A DNA stretch of 64,000 bases. Origin: Archegozetes longisetosus (lineage: Eukaryota > Arthropoda > Arachnida > Sarcoptiformes > Trhypochthoniidae). Each line of letters opens with the position of its first letter. Within the stretch, counting starts at the first letter, position 1. The DNA lies in assembly GCA_018873245.2 (NCBI GenBank), contig JAEMBT020000009.1:5201180-5265179 (forward strand), read 5' to 3'. A program made the position numbers and the translations under genes. The notes beneath the pieces are model-generated. The model was not told the DNA's origin. It did no database searches and saw only the letters and a list, made by a program, of their open reading frames with translations. Shown one piece after another: positions 1-11,097 of this stretch.

Positions 1-386
1 TAACAAAACTTTTTAGAGCCATTCAGATATAATTCAACAATAGATTTATCGCCTCCTTCCAAACCAATAAAATAACACAGATCTTATTCGCACTCTCTCA
101 ACATTGGATTATTACGCTTTAAATATGTAATCAATATTTCTATTGTTTTAATTAAATGAAAAGCCATGATCTCAGGTCTTGTGAGATCAAAAAATATGAG
201 ATAAAAACGATAACAAATATAATACATTTTTTTGCTTTTAAGATAAAACAGACATGAGACTATTTTCGGGATTATTTTCTAGATAAAAATTATATATATA
301 TTGCGATCAAATATTTATAAAACAATTTGATTTTGTTTTTAGTCTTAAAAAACGCTTAGATTATAAAAACGCATTGATTTTATAAA
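1..386. other. 5' flank of the acyl-CoA synthetase gene
   Basis: AT-rich non-coding DNA. I see no exon, RNA gene or recognisable repeat. It presumably holds the promoter of the gene starting at 387, but no core element stands out from the AT-rich background. Confidence 0.4.
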
Positions 387-3047
387 ATGTTTTTAATACA
401 AAATAGAACCCCTAAACGACAAGTCAGTCGATCAAACCAAACAAATGTTAAGACATTGAAAGGACCAGAAGGTCCTAAAAATATACCACAAGTTTCTATT
501 GGCAAATGGATTTTTGATCATTTGATTAAACATCATAATAAGAATTTAATCGTAAGTTACGTAACAAAGCTTAGCAAAGATTTGTTATAACTCAAAGAGC
601 TTACATTAAAAAACTTATAAAAATAAAAAATTTCCCATTTTCCACTTTGAATGAAACCTTTTTCACTTTCAGAATGATTTTCATCTAGAGAAATTTCTAT
701 AAGTGAATAAAAATTATGAAAAATTTTTACTTTGATTTATAGGTTGATTGTGAAACAGGTCGCGAATGGACCGGAAAGCAAATACACGATTGCGCATACA
801 ACTTAGCCATAGCTTTGATCGAAAAATTCGGTCTCAAAACGGGAGATCCAGTTTGCTTTTATGCACCAACAAAAACAGAATATATAATTGGAGTAATTGC
901 TGTTTGGACAGCGGGTGGGGTATTTACTGGATGTGATCCACGATTTCCAGAAAGTAAGAATAGACAAAATTTTTCTCAAATTTAAATCTTATAAACTTCT
1001 ATATTGTCATTTAAGCTGAACTTTACAATGTTATCGAAGACACAAAAGCAAGATTTATAATCACTTCTAGAGAAAATGAACTCAAATCTCGATCAGTAGC
1101 AGAAAAATTAAAACATATCTCCCAAATAAAGAAAATCATACAATTAGAAAAGCTGGAAGATTATTTTACATTTTATGATAAGGATATCTACTATAACACA
1201 TACTACGATAGCAATAATCAAATGCTTCCGAATTCATCAAAACTGATGTCTGCAGTAATGTTTACTTCGGGAACAACTGGTCGACCAAAACCTATAATTC
1301 GCGGACACCTCGATTTGATTTACGCATCGATTGAATTACAAGATGAAGATTTGTTTGGGCTGGACAGTGAAACAGACTGTGCCTCATATAATATGCCTAT
1401 ATTTCATAGTGGAGGTCTTTATTATTTATTACATTTTTTGATAGCTGGCTGTAAAATAGCTTGCTTTTCGGGCTATGACGAAGAACAATTTTTGTCTTAT
1501 GTCGAAAAATATAAGGTATGTTTCGTTAACTGAAGAACACACGATTCCTAAATGTTGTGACTTTTATGCGTGCGGCTTAAAATGTTTGCAGATTTTGCAA
1601 TTCCTATAGTGAATTCATATATACCTTAGAACTGTTCCAAATGTTCAATACTGTGTTCAATACCTTGTAAATCTTAATCAAACAATGGTTTATTTAGCGC
1701 TGAATCTTGCTGTAATCCACAAAAAACTAATTGCGTTCAACTGTACCAAGAAACTTCCATTAATAACTTAGATAATTGATATATTGTTGAGCGCTCCTAC
1801 ACTTAACACTCATTCAAGTTGACAATTAAGAGTTGTTTTGAAAGAAAAAAATTAATCCTATATCGTAAAATAAACGATAAGTATAAGATTAGTATTGAAA
1901 TTTTTTGTCTTATTTATATTTTCTAAAACAATCTGAAATGAAGTACAGATTAATGGTATGCTTTGAATGATTTTATAACATTTTCGCTTGATCTATTGTT
2001 GTAAATCACTCTCATTTATTGAGTTCAGTTGAGGTTAAGTAAAAGTTAGAATGAATACAAGTAGTTTGATGTCGAAAGCGCTCATGCCCCACATTAAATA
2101 TATTTAATTGCTTTGAACAAAGTTTCAAGTATTTTCATAATTAGTGTGCATGATTTCCAACAAAATTTAAAAATAAAATAAATCTCTTAGAATTACCCTT
2201 ATAACATATGTCACAAGGACTTTATTAAAATGTTTTTATTCATTCTTTCCGATAGATAACAGTAGCCTTTCTCTTATACTCAAAGCTGACACAATTAGTA
2301 ACAAGTGATGAAAAGACAAGTAAATATGACTTATCTAGTCTCAAAGAGATCTTTTATGATGGCGCAAATCTGACCGAAGGTATCGCAACTGCAGCGGTAA
2401 AAAAATTTTCTCTAAAATACATCAGACAAGTCGCGGGACAGTCAGAGATCGGTTATGTCGCGATCTGTCCGCGATCACTATCACAGCCCGAATCCAAGTC
2501 CGTTGGATTACCAGCTCCGGGATTGGAGATAAAAATTACTGAGCTGGAAACTGGTCGTACTTTGGCTCCTTTTAAAATCGGCGAAATTCGAGTTAAAAGT
2601 CATTTTTGCACAAAAGGATATCTAAATAGGCCGAAAGCATTGACCGAAAATCTTTTTGATCGAGACGGTTTTGTCAAGACCGGAGATGCCGGTTATTATG
2701 ACGATAAGGGGTTTTTATATCATGTCGACAGAGTTTGCTTGCTTATTAGGTTTAAGGGTCATGTGATAATTGCTTCTCATTTAGAGAAGATTATAAGTGA
2801 ACATGAATCAGTTTCTGAGGTTGCTGTCATTCCTGTTCCCAGTGAAAAGTTTGGGCAACTACCGAGAGCTTTTATTACTGTTAAAAAGGATTTTTGTGTT
2901 AGTGAACAGGATATTATTGATTATGTTTCAGATAGAGTTGATGGCAGTTATAAGAGCCATATTCAGGTCACTATTTTGGATCAGATGCCGATTTCACCGA
3001 ATGGTAGGGGAAGGATAAGGAAAGGAGTTCTGATGCAAATGGTCTGA
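387..3047 (+). CDS. Luciferase-like / medium-chain acyl-CoA synthetase (AMP-binding enzyme), 4 exons
   Basis: Exons by splice reading: 387-551, 743-953, 1016-1515 and 2256-3047 (phases 0, 1, 0), each intron GT-AG, giving 555 residues, normal for the ANL superfamily. Members activate carboxylic acids with ATP to an acyl-adenylate and transfer the acyl group to CoA. Visible motifs: the phosphate-binding stretch MFTSGTTGRPKP at about residues 207-218; a YDGAN-type turn at about 323-327; AGQSEIG at about 351-357, where the family usually has YGxTE; and TGDAGYYDDKG at about 434-444 with the hinge-region Arg at 451. The C-terminal domain is complete. The catalytic Lys near the C-terminus is replaced: the segment reads PNGRGRIRK, with Arg where the family has GK. 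The last residues (MQMV) are not a peroxisomal SKL-type signal. The fold assignment is firm; substrate is unknown and full adenylation activity is uncertain. Intron 3 is 740 bp with no recognised element. Confidence 0.9.
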
Positions 3048-3663
3048 AGTTGTTTTGAAGACATTTTTTATATTATTAATATACAGTACATAGTTTCCAA
3101 TGCAATAAAAAAACAATTATCATGTTTTTGATTCTCATGTAATTTATGTGATATTTTTAGAAATGAAATAAAGATATGAAAAATTTAAAATTTCAGTCTA
3201 AAGCTAAAGTAATCTCTCTTACCAAAAAAAAACATTTTTGTTCATCACGTCTAGTCTTTTCCGTCTTGTCTCTTAGTTTAAGGCAATTTAAGACATTGTA
3301 TTCCCTAAAAATATTAAGCATAAACTCAGAGTTTTAAACACTAATGTCATCAACAGATAGACTCATCTCATAATAAAGTTTATCTAAAATTATCATCTCA
3401 TACAATGCTTTTTATACTGAAGAAGAAAAATAAGTTAGAATATGATTGTAAATGATACTAGAATTACTTTTATACTTGAAATACTTTCATATCAAATCTA
3501 AGAGGTTATAATCAAAGCAATATATTTATTTAGAGTAATAAAACTTTTATTACGTAAGTCTTATAATACAAAAAGTATTTCATTCTTATTAGATCTTTTC
3601 ATCGAATGGCAATAAGAAATAATTCATCAAGAAATCTGAAAAATTCCTATAAATTGTATTCTA
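3048..3663. other. Intergenic, 3' flank
   Basis: AT-rich. An AATAAA-type signal occurs about 60 bases after the stop codon (near 3104) and is a plausible polyadenylation signal for the upstream gene. Nothing else recognised. Confidence 0.4.
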
Positions 3664-3989
3664 ATGGATCGTTTTCCCAAAAGTGCTGGTTATTTATGTC
3701 ATAAATGGATTTTATTTACCATTTGTTTGGTTTTGATTCTTGGTCATATTTTAACGTGCTCTTTTAGTAAGGAAATTGCAAAAGACTCTGACAGACCGGT
3801 AATTATGTTATTTTTGACATATTATAGATTGATGTTTCAGATGTTTTTACGGTTGCCAGATCAGATTCCTCTCAATCCTTGAGAAAGATATCTAAGGGGG
3901 TGACCAAAGGAAATTTTTCGAAAATTTCAAAGCTATTTTATTGCCACATTTATGAGAATACAAATTTTTTGACAGGATATCTTGTGTGA
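3664..3989 (+). CDS. Candidate small secreted peptide (doubtful)
   Basis: An ATG at 3664 opens 45 codons with a hydrophobic run at about residues 15-33 that looks like a signal peptide (ILFTICLVLILGHILTC). The frame is followed by a GT at 3799. An AG at 3826-3827 would join it in phase to a second open stretch, 3828-3989, ending in TGA and rich in Ser, Lys and Arg. The joined product would be about 98 residues. The implied intron is only 29 nt, shorter than I would normally accept. The alternatives are that the exon simply continues to the stop at 3880-3882 (72 residues), that a later AG (3839-3840) is used, or that this is chance. No family recognised. Confidence 0.28.
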
Positions 3990-5218
3990 ATTGAATAATC
4001 TAATAAAAACATAATCTTTTAATTAAGTTCTTTTAAACAATGAGTAATTTTAAAATTGATACTTATTACTGCTGAAAATAACTGATAATTTGTTTTGATG
4101 TACTCAGCAAATTCAAAATATGGTCTACATGTTACAAAGGTTGACATGTTTATAGATTAAAAGAAAGCACATGACTTTGACTCTAATTTAAAGACAATAT
4201 TTCTTCATTTGTTTTCACAAAGCATGAAACCAAACAAAACGTCTAGAATAGTCTATGAATTTGAATGAGAGGATAGTTAAATTACATGACAGTAAAGGAC
4301 ATAATTCATGTTTGAACAAATTGCAGTCATTTAAAAATTAAATTTAATAATTTAGGAAAAATATTAGAAATAAAATTCATTTGACTTGAAATTTCTATTG
4401 CTTGAGATTCTTGTATTTCACTGAATCCTTACTTGAGGTCGGATCTCATTCTTTAAAATTCAAGGGGAACCTTGAGACTTGTAAACCGTAGATGTTTTAG
4501 AAATTCATCACTTTAAATGAGTTTTTGATAGGTAAATTTTTTAGTCAAATTCATAAACTTGACAAGGAAGTTTTTCATGGATTATGAATAGAATCAAAAT
4601 CATGTCAACTTTTAAACTTTAACCTTCACTTTCATTTATAATCCATTATGTCCGTTTTGCTCAATTATTTAAAGCAGCCCTAAATATTTATATGTAGTCT
4701 TTCAATCGAGTTAATTGTTGAACTTATATTTTGCTTTATAACTAGTTTCTTCTATATACAGTAGATATATGTTAAATCTGAAAAAGTTTCATATGTAATT
4801 AATGAGAATGGAAATTTTTATTAGTATTATTTCAATAATTTTTTAATACACTAGTTCTGTATAATCTAAAGCGTCGATATCTTACAGTTTGTTATGCAAT
4901 GAAAATTCGTTATTTGTGAATCAACTAACGTGAAAAAATTTTAAATAATTCTCGCAAACCTGAAAATATAAACAGAGTAAAACTTGTCTTTCACATGCAC
5001 TTAAATGGTTTTAAAACGCAATATGAAAATTTAGTAGAAAAGAATGACTTAATTGTTGATTTTTTAAAAAACCACTTAACTAAGCATTCAAGTTAGATTT
5101 TACTACATGACTATATAAATTAACTCATTTTCACGAACATATATATCTAGAGTACAAAATATAAAGACTTATAGATAGAGATTCTAAACTGGTTTGAATA
5201 ATTAGCAAAAGCTTGTGT
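3990..5218. other. Intergenic, nothing recognised
   Basis: AT-rich DNA with no convincing coding stretch, repeat pair or RNA gene. Confidence 0.35.
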
Positions 5219-6736
5219 CAGACTTGGGTTACGTGCACAGGCCAAACCACAGGCGGTACAAACATGAATAATACCTCGTTAGACTCAGAATATATTGTGA
5301 ACTTTGTTAGGGGTCTCAGGCTCCACTCCTACTCTCCTCAGAACAATAATTTTTTGCGTTTAAAAAATCGTGTTTTATGAATAGGCCTGAGTGTGATATA
5401 TCGTTTTAAAGGTCTTATGAAGACCTATCCAATGATACCGTATGTGATATCCCTCGAGCCCCTTATTAGGAACAAACGTTAAAATTCCAAATTTTGAGTC
5501 TCCTAGTCTTGTAGGAAATATATACTGGTATAAGTGTCTCCTTCAACGCGCAAGTGGACTCGAGTAGAGGGAGTTCCAGATTTATTTCTAGCCGGATGAT
5601 TGTATCTTTCATGCAATGCGCATTTAAGTTTTATTTAATTTTTTATTTTTGTTATTTTTATTTTTCATAATTTTTATAATTAGCCAAATAGTTAAACATT
5701 AAATTCAAAAATTCACAGAGGAAAATCATGCAAACAAGCATGCAATGAAAGCGGACCAGAACGGCATCAAACTAAGGAAAATCTAAACCTCGAAGACCGC
5801 TACCCGAATAAACTCTACGCATGTCTTTAAGGAAACAGCGAAAGCATGTTCCATCGATGAAAGCATCAAACAAATGCTTTAAGTATTTGCGTCGATATAA
5901 ATGTTCACAGAAATAAGTGTCCATTAGATGCTCATCTCTATAGAATTTGATGGAATTTTTAAAACTCCAACTGCTTCTCAACTTTATTAGTATGAGTTTG
6001 GATATTGTGAACAACAATCTATCTACTATAGTTTACCGAATGATGTGATGTATAATTTATTTTATCACATCCTTGATAAATCCGAGTACAATAGGAAAAA
6101 ATAATTGAGCTCGGATTTATATTATTTTTGTGTGATCGGCCATAGAGATGAGCTATGAGATGTGTGCGACAAACTCTTTCAGATTCTTCTACAAGTACCC
6201 CCAAAATCTCATATATTTTGTAAGACAGGTATTCTACTTCGGTAATATTTGCGTCGACACAAATGGACTTCATCAGCTTTAAAGTGTTAACCATCCGCTT
6301 CAATAGGTTGAGCGTCGTTAACAATAATTATTTCGCATATCTCGCGGGTAGAAAGAGATAGTATTGCATTGCAGTTTCTTCATGCAGAAAAGTTCCACAC
6401 AAAACGTGCCTTTCTGGATATTTAATATTTTGGAATTTAAAATAGCTAATAAAATTAGACTTTTAACATTTTTTCTTAATAAGAAGGCTTGAGAGGGATC
6501 ACATATGTTATCGTTGGAGAGGAGATATCACTTGACAAGATCTTTTAAACGACATTACACTTAGATCTATTCATAAAGCATTATTTCTAAAATGCGAAAA
6601 GTTATAGCTCTAAGAGGAGACAGGGCTGGAGCCTGTATCTCCCCTTAAAAATTTCATAATTTACTCCGAGTCCAAAGAGATATTATTCACGTTTGTTCTA
6701 CCTGTGGTTTGATCTATGCACGTGAACCCAAGTCTA
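5219..6736. mobile_element. Non-autonomous DNA transposon with ~135-bp terminal inverted repeats
   Basis: The sequence from about 5219 to 5345 (starting CAGACTTGGGTTACGTGCAC) reappears as reverse complement at about 6615-6736, at good but imperfect identity, including the ACCACAGG and GAATAAT blocks. The two arms bound about 1.25 kb. Inside, two adjacent minus-strand open frames (6019-6324, 101 codons; 5772-6017, 81 codons) match no domain I know and may be captured or chance sequence. I could not find a matching target-site duplication. The long TIRs and CAGA-type terminus suggest a hAT-like family, but this is tentative. Confidence 0.65.
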
Positions 6737-7189
6737 ACCAAAAACTTTTTATGGTGCAATGAGAATTTATACAAATTTTTAAGGATCTATTCTATGCCAA
6801 AAAGTTATCTAATCCTCATATTCCTATATAATTTTTAGCATTAGAAATTGAAGTTGGAGTAAATAGTTGAAAAGAGGGCCATATGATTAGATTTTCAAGG
6901 CTTCACTCTTAGTAGAATAACAATTAGTAAAGCATTGCACTTTACATAAATATATGCTTTTCCGGTAGCTGATATTCGAATCGTTTTAGGAGAACAATAG
7001 ATATAAGGACTCAATTGGCAAATATTATGAATATATATCTGAAGGTTTAGCAAATATTTCACATATGCGGTAAATATTTCCCCAAATTCTACTCTTGACA
7101 GTTAGAGATTTCTTATGGAAAATTTTTAGATCGGCTTTAAATAAATTCAAATATTTAGAATAAAATCACTGTATTTGATAAAAGTAATG

Positions 7190-7414
7190 CAATTTGTGAT
7201 AGTATAAATGGATCTTAAGCTCAGCACAATCTCGATTCATCTTCTGACGAAATGATATCGTTAAAATTGCACGTTCAAGTAACTAGTTGCGAAGTTGAAC
7301 GAAGTTTCTCAAGATATAAAAATATCCTTTACGACTGTAGGTTGTCGTTTACTGAAACTAATTTTAGAGACTATTTTATATTCAGTAGTAGTGCTCAGTT
7401 TTTAAGCGAAAAAT
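7190..7414 (+). pseudogene. hAT transposase C-terminal fragment
   Basis: The plus-strand frame contains SCEVERSFSRYKNILYDCR followed by LSFTETNFRDYF. This is the C-terminal dimerisation signature of hAT transposases (E-R-x-F-S ... R ... L-x-x-x-N). A stop follows at 7412-7414. No upstream transposase core is visible, so it is an isolated remnant. It lies outside the TIR-bounded element at 5.2-6.7 kb and need not belong to it. Confidence 0.6.
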
Positions 7415-7521
7415 GAAACAGAATTACGAAATAAATAAACATTAATTTAAGGTTATAGCTAAATATTATATTGAAATATAAGAGAAGTTGTAAATCAATA
7501 TCGTGCAATGCCTTAATGATT

Positions 7522-7717
7522 GCTAAGGAAAGGATTTATTGTAAAATACAACTTTTAATAATGTTGAAAATATCGGTATTTCACTATGGATTTATCAGAA
7601 TTAATCATATTTCGGTAAAGAATAAAGAATATTTATTAATTTGGATAAATCCATATTGAAACACTAATATTTTCAGCACTATTAAAAGTTGTATTCTACA
7701 ATAAATCCTTTCCTTAA
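7522..7717. repeat. Long imperfect hairpin (two ~74-bp arms)
   Basis: Arm 7522-7596 pairs with arm 7644-7717 with about 8-9 mismatches, several of which become G-U pairs if the minus strand is transcribed; the loop is about 47 bases. The apparent 62-codon frame across it (7471-7659) is a product of the palindrome and is not called. It could be a small MITE or a hairpin RNA source. Confidence 0.7.
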
Positions 7718-8125
7718 TGATTACATAATATAGGAGAGAAAAGGAGCAATGGGGCATTAGGTGTAGGCATTGCGAAGGGTTTTCTCATTTTTAAGCCAAG
7801 TGATGTACTTAAAGTAAAATAGTACAGGCAAACCATTGGTTGAGTAAAGTTTGTGAATATTGAAGTACAATGTAGAACTTATTTTTTCATTTAATTTGTT
7901 AGTCATAATCATTTTAATATTTCTTGCATTTGTTAACTATATTCATATTAAGTTTATTAACTGTATATCCAATAAATAATTCAAATTTTTTATTAAATGT
8001 TTTAAGTATCTATCTTGATGACAATTAAAAATTCATCAAATTGAGGCACTGTTTAAATAATAGTTAGGAATGTTAGTATCTTTTCCGATCAGTTCGGTGT
8101 AACAATCTTACTAAAACTTCTAAAT

Positions 8126-8662
8126 ATGTTTTATAAGGACACATTACAAAGAACCATTATTGGTGAATCAATTGCATCAATTGTGTTCTTGTTATTTGGT
8201 TTAATCGGAAGTTATAAAGAAAACTACTGTTGTGTTGTCATATTTGCGGCTTACATGACATTATCTGTAATCGTTGAGATATATCTATCGTTCATCAACC
8301 TTGCTCTATGGTTTCCAACAATTATTTATCTATTCTCGACAATACTGTCCTTTTCTTTCGCCCGAAAAATACGCTATCGATTAAAGGCTATTGCAATTCA
8401 ACCGCAAATCGCTTATATGACAAATTATGGCCAGAATTATGGTTTTCAATTCAGTTTTCACCCACGTATCGTTAATAACTCTGCATTACAGACATTAGAA
8501 GTTGATGAAAGACAATTACCGCCTTATGGTCAAAACAATTTTATACCAAATGGACCAAGTCCTCCACCTTATACTAGTATGCCGACAAGTCCTCCTCCTT
8601 ATCAAGAACGTGATGGAAATAATGGAAAAACAGCTCATTCTAGTAGTGATAATATCGTTTGA
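8126..8662 (+). CDS. Multi-span membrane protein with PPxY-rich tail
   Basis: A single open frame of 178 codons from an ATG. Three hydrophobic segments, about residues 10-30, 34-57 and 60-80, are followed by a short basic stretch (ARKIRYRLK) consistent with a cytosolic tail. The tail carries LPPYGQ (about 131-136), PPPYTS and PPPYQE, that is, three [L/P]PxY motifs, ligands of WW domains such as those of NEDD4-family ubiquitin ligases. The architecture recalls LAPTM-like or other small tetraspan-type membrane adaptors, but I cannot assign a family from sequence alone. An upstream non-coding exon is possible. No lesions seen; likely functional. Confidence 0.7.
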   Translation: MFYKDTLQRTIIGESIASIVFLLFGLIGSYKENYCCVVIFAAYMTLSVIVEIYLSFINLALWFPTIIYLFSTILSFSFARKIRYRLKAIAIQPQIAYMTNYGQNYGFQFSFHPRIVNNSALQTLEVDERQLPPYGQNNFIPNGPSPPPYTSMPTSPPPYQERDGNNGKTAHSSSDNIV

Positions 8663-9245
8663 ACTTATTGCGTAGAAAACAAAATTTAATTGCTATGTAT
8701 GTTATGACTTGATTTGTTCAAATACACAAATATTTTTGTACTAAATATGAATAGATTTTTTTCACTTTCCTACATTTATTATAATATTAATTAGTCTTTA
8801 AAGTTATATTATATTTGTTTTCAAGATTCAGTTCTATAAGATTAATTTAATTTAACCAAGATTTTAAAACTTAAAATTATTAAAATTTATACAAAAGTAT
8901 TAACCAAGTTTTAAAGAATGTGAAAAGTTGTAGTTTTTGGTTTGCTATTATGTATCAATAAAATGTTTTAATTAAATAAGAGTTATATGGTTAATTTTGA
9001 CTAGGATAGATTATAATAGTTATTTAATTATCTATTTTTTTAAATTAAAGATTACTTTATTTCACTAAACGAACATTGATTTTTGTGTTCATAAGCTTTT
9101 GCAGTATTCAATAAGTTAAACATAGTTATTATTTAATGGTTTCATATTTATAATTAACTTAAATGTATTTTAAGTAATAATTTTTAATTTTCTTCAAATG
9201 AGTAAAGATAAATAATTAAATTTTACATAAAATTGATCCAATGAA
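8663..9245. other. Intergenic, 3' flank
   Basis: AT-rich; an ATAAAA/AATAAA-like signal near 8956-8962 may end the upstream transcript. Nothing else recognised. Confidence 0.35.
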
Positions 9246-9884
9246 TAAAGGAGAACCGTCAACTTGGCGGGACGCCTGAATAGGGCAATCTGAAAGTATC
9301 AATACATCCCCCTCTTAGTGGCTCCATACTGTGACTTAACGGTAAGCTTTTAATAACTTATTGTTTGAGAAATAATCAACTCAATATCAATTTTCTTTAT
9401 AATTGGACCCATGGAGGAATTAAATTTTTTAAAAATATCATTTGACCTCCTCTCACCATTGATATCACGATAAAACTTCTAACACGTAAGGGTGAAGGAT
9501 TGAGATTAGTTTTAGGAAACAATCATAGTGGAACTCGACCTCTAACACATCGAACTGACATTGGAAGCTAATCGGCGCATTTTGATAAATTCAAAGTGCA
9601 GTTATGTTGTTTTTAAAATGTTACTATGAGATATTCTGAGTAAATTTCGAAAACTACTTAACTACATATAATAATAAATTTCATATAGTTTTTTGATTGT
9701 AAAGTTTTATTTTTAACATTTTATTCTAAAAACGAACCCGTTATTTTGTTATATAACTCGCCGTTATTATATGTAATTAAATGATTTCACAGCATAATCA
9801 CAGTATGAGACTACCGCAGGGGTATGTATTGGTGCCATCAGATTTTCTGTTCAAACATCCCGCTAAGTTACCAGTTCTCCTTTA
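9246..9884. mobile_element. MITE with ~90-bp terminal inverted repeats
   Basis: The left end TAAAGGAGAACCGTCAACTT and the next ~70 bases recur in inverted form at about 9795-9884, ending GTTCTCCTTTA. Arms share the GGCGGGA/GCGGGAT, CAATACAT and CATACTGTGA blocks with scattered mismatches. The interior has no coding sequence. The ends are compatible with a TA-type target, but this is not proved. Confidence 0.75.
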
Positions 9885-10690
9885 GTTATTCTGAATTAAG
9901 CTCTATCTGATCACAAAAGCTTTCTTAACTAAATTTACGAAAATCAATATTTGTTTTTATGCGTATAAGAAATTTTGTCGAAAACATGTTTCAATATATA
10001 TTGAAAACCATAATGAATAGTTACCTATAAACGTGAACTAATATTTAAATATTGCTTGGCAACCTAATGCCTTATTTGGGATATCTTTGAAAATCTTTTA
10101 GAAGCAAATAATCTCATATAAAAGTTGATTATATTCTCTCAGAACTTTAATAGCCTGTTAAAAAATTGACTGTAATTCAAATTCTGAAAATAATATTCAA
10201 ACAGCAGCTTTAATAATTCTCAATGATGAAGCATTTACTGTTGGAAGTAAACTTTGAGAAATTTTGATGATGAAAGGATTCATAAAAAATGAAATTTTAT
10301 TGAAATACTTAGTAATCGAGCAGTCATAAGTTTATTTACTGTAGAAATTCTCGTCAAAAGTTTTATCTTCAAAATTATTAGTTTATAAATGAGATATCAG
10401 ATAAGAGCCTCTAAACCCACAAATGTAGTGTGTAATGAATTTTGTTTTTGAGCATTCAATAAGACTTAAGCCTTTTTGATGCATAAAGTTTTAAAAGCAT
10501 ACAATAAGCACATCGTATCTGATAATACAGTCAAAAGTAGAGTCCTGTGATTAAAATTTGAGAATAAGAGATTAATGTATTCGAATGCACTTTGAGTTTC
10601 ACTTTCATATATCTTTAGAGCAAACTATAAGGATGTGAGTATATTTATTTTCTGTTTTGCATAAAGCATTGCGATGATATCTCAATAATT
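9885..10690. other. Intergenic, nothing firm
   Basis: AT-rich. Short open runs near 10205-10320 have somewhat coding-like composition but contain stops, and I recognise no family. Confidence 0.3.
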
Positions 10691-10699
10691 ATTTAATAT

Positions 10700-10890
10700 T
10701 TATGATAATTAATGGTGATGACAAATTAGCAGCTTTCCAAAATACAATCACTCTAGTTAATGGTCAACCACCATTATTGGAAAAGTGGAATATGTGAGAA
10801 AATATAGGTTTTACAGCAAATCTGATAAATTCTATTCAAAATAAACTTCAAGACGTGATTGAAAAGAATGGTTATCATATAAAATATTAG
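10700..10890 (+). pseudogene. Possible coding relic, unknown family
   Basis: From about 10703 a frame reads INGDDKLAAFQNTITLVNG, then a proline-containing LLEKW stretch, one in-frame stop near 10797 and a further 30 residues of ordinary protein composition before a TAG at 10888. It is the only stretch in this intergenic region that looks like decayed protein-coding DNA. I recognise no domain, and it may be chance. Confidence 0.2.
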
Positions 10891-11097
10891 TTACTTCGCA
10901 CTTTGTTATAACTTCTATACCAATTTTAATAGTGAAATCAAAGTTAAAAGTTAAGTGGAATGCTTTTTAAAATCATGACTGTATTACCGGATATAATGTG
11001 CTTACTATACTTCAGACAGAAAATAATTCATATTTTGTTAGCAATAAAAAATAACCGGAAAATTTGTTTTGCTTAAAATATTTAAATAACTCAAATC

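Noticed and set aside
7471-7659. 62-codon frame
   Set aside because: It covers one arm and the loop of a palindrome and matches no protein family.
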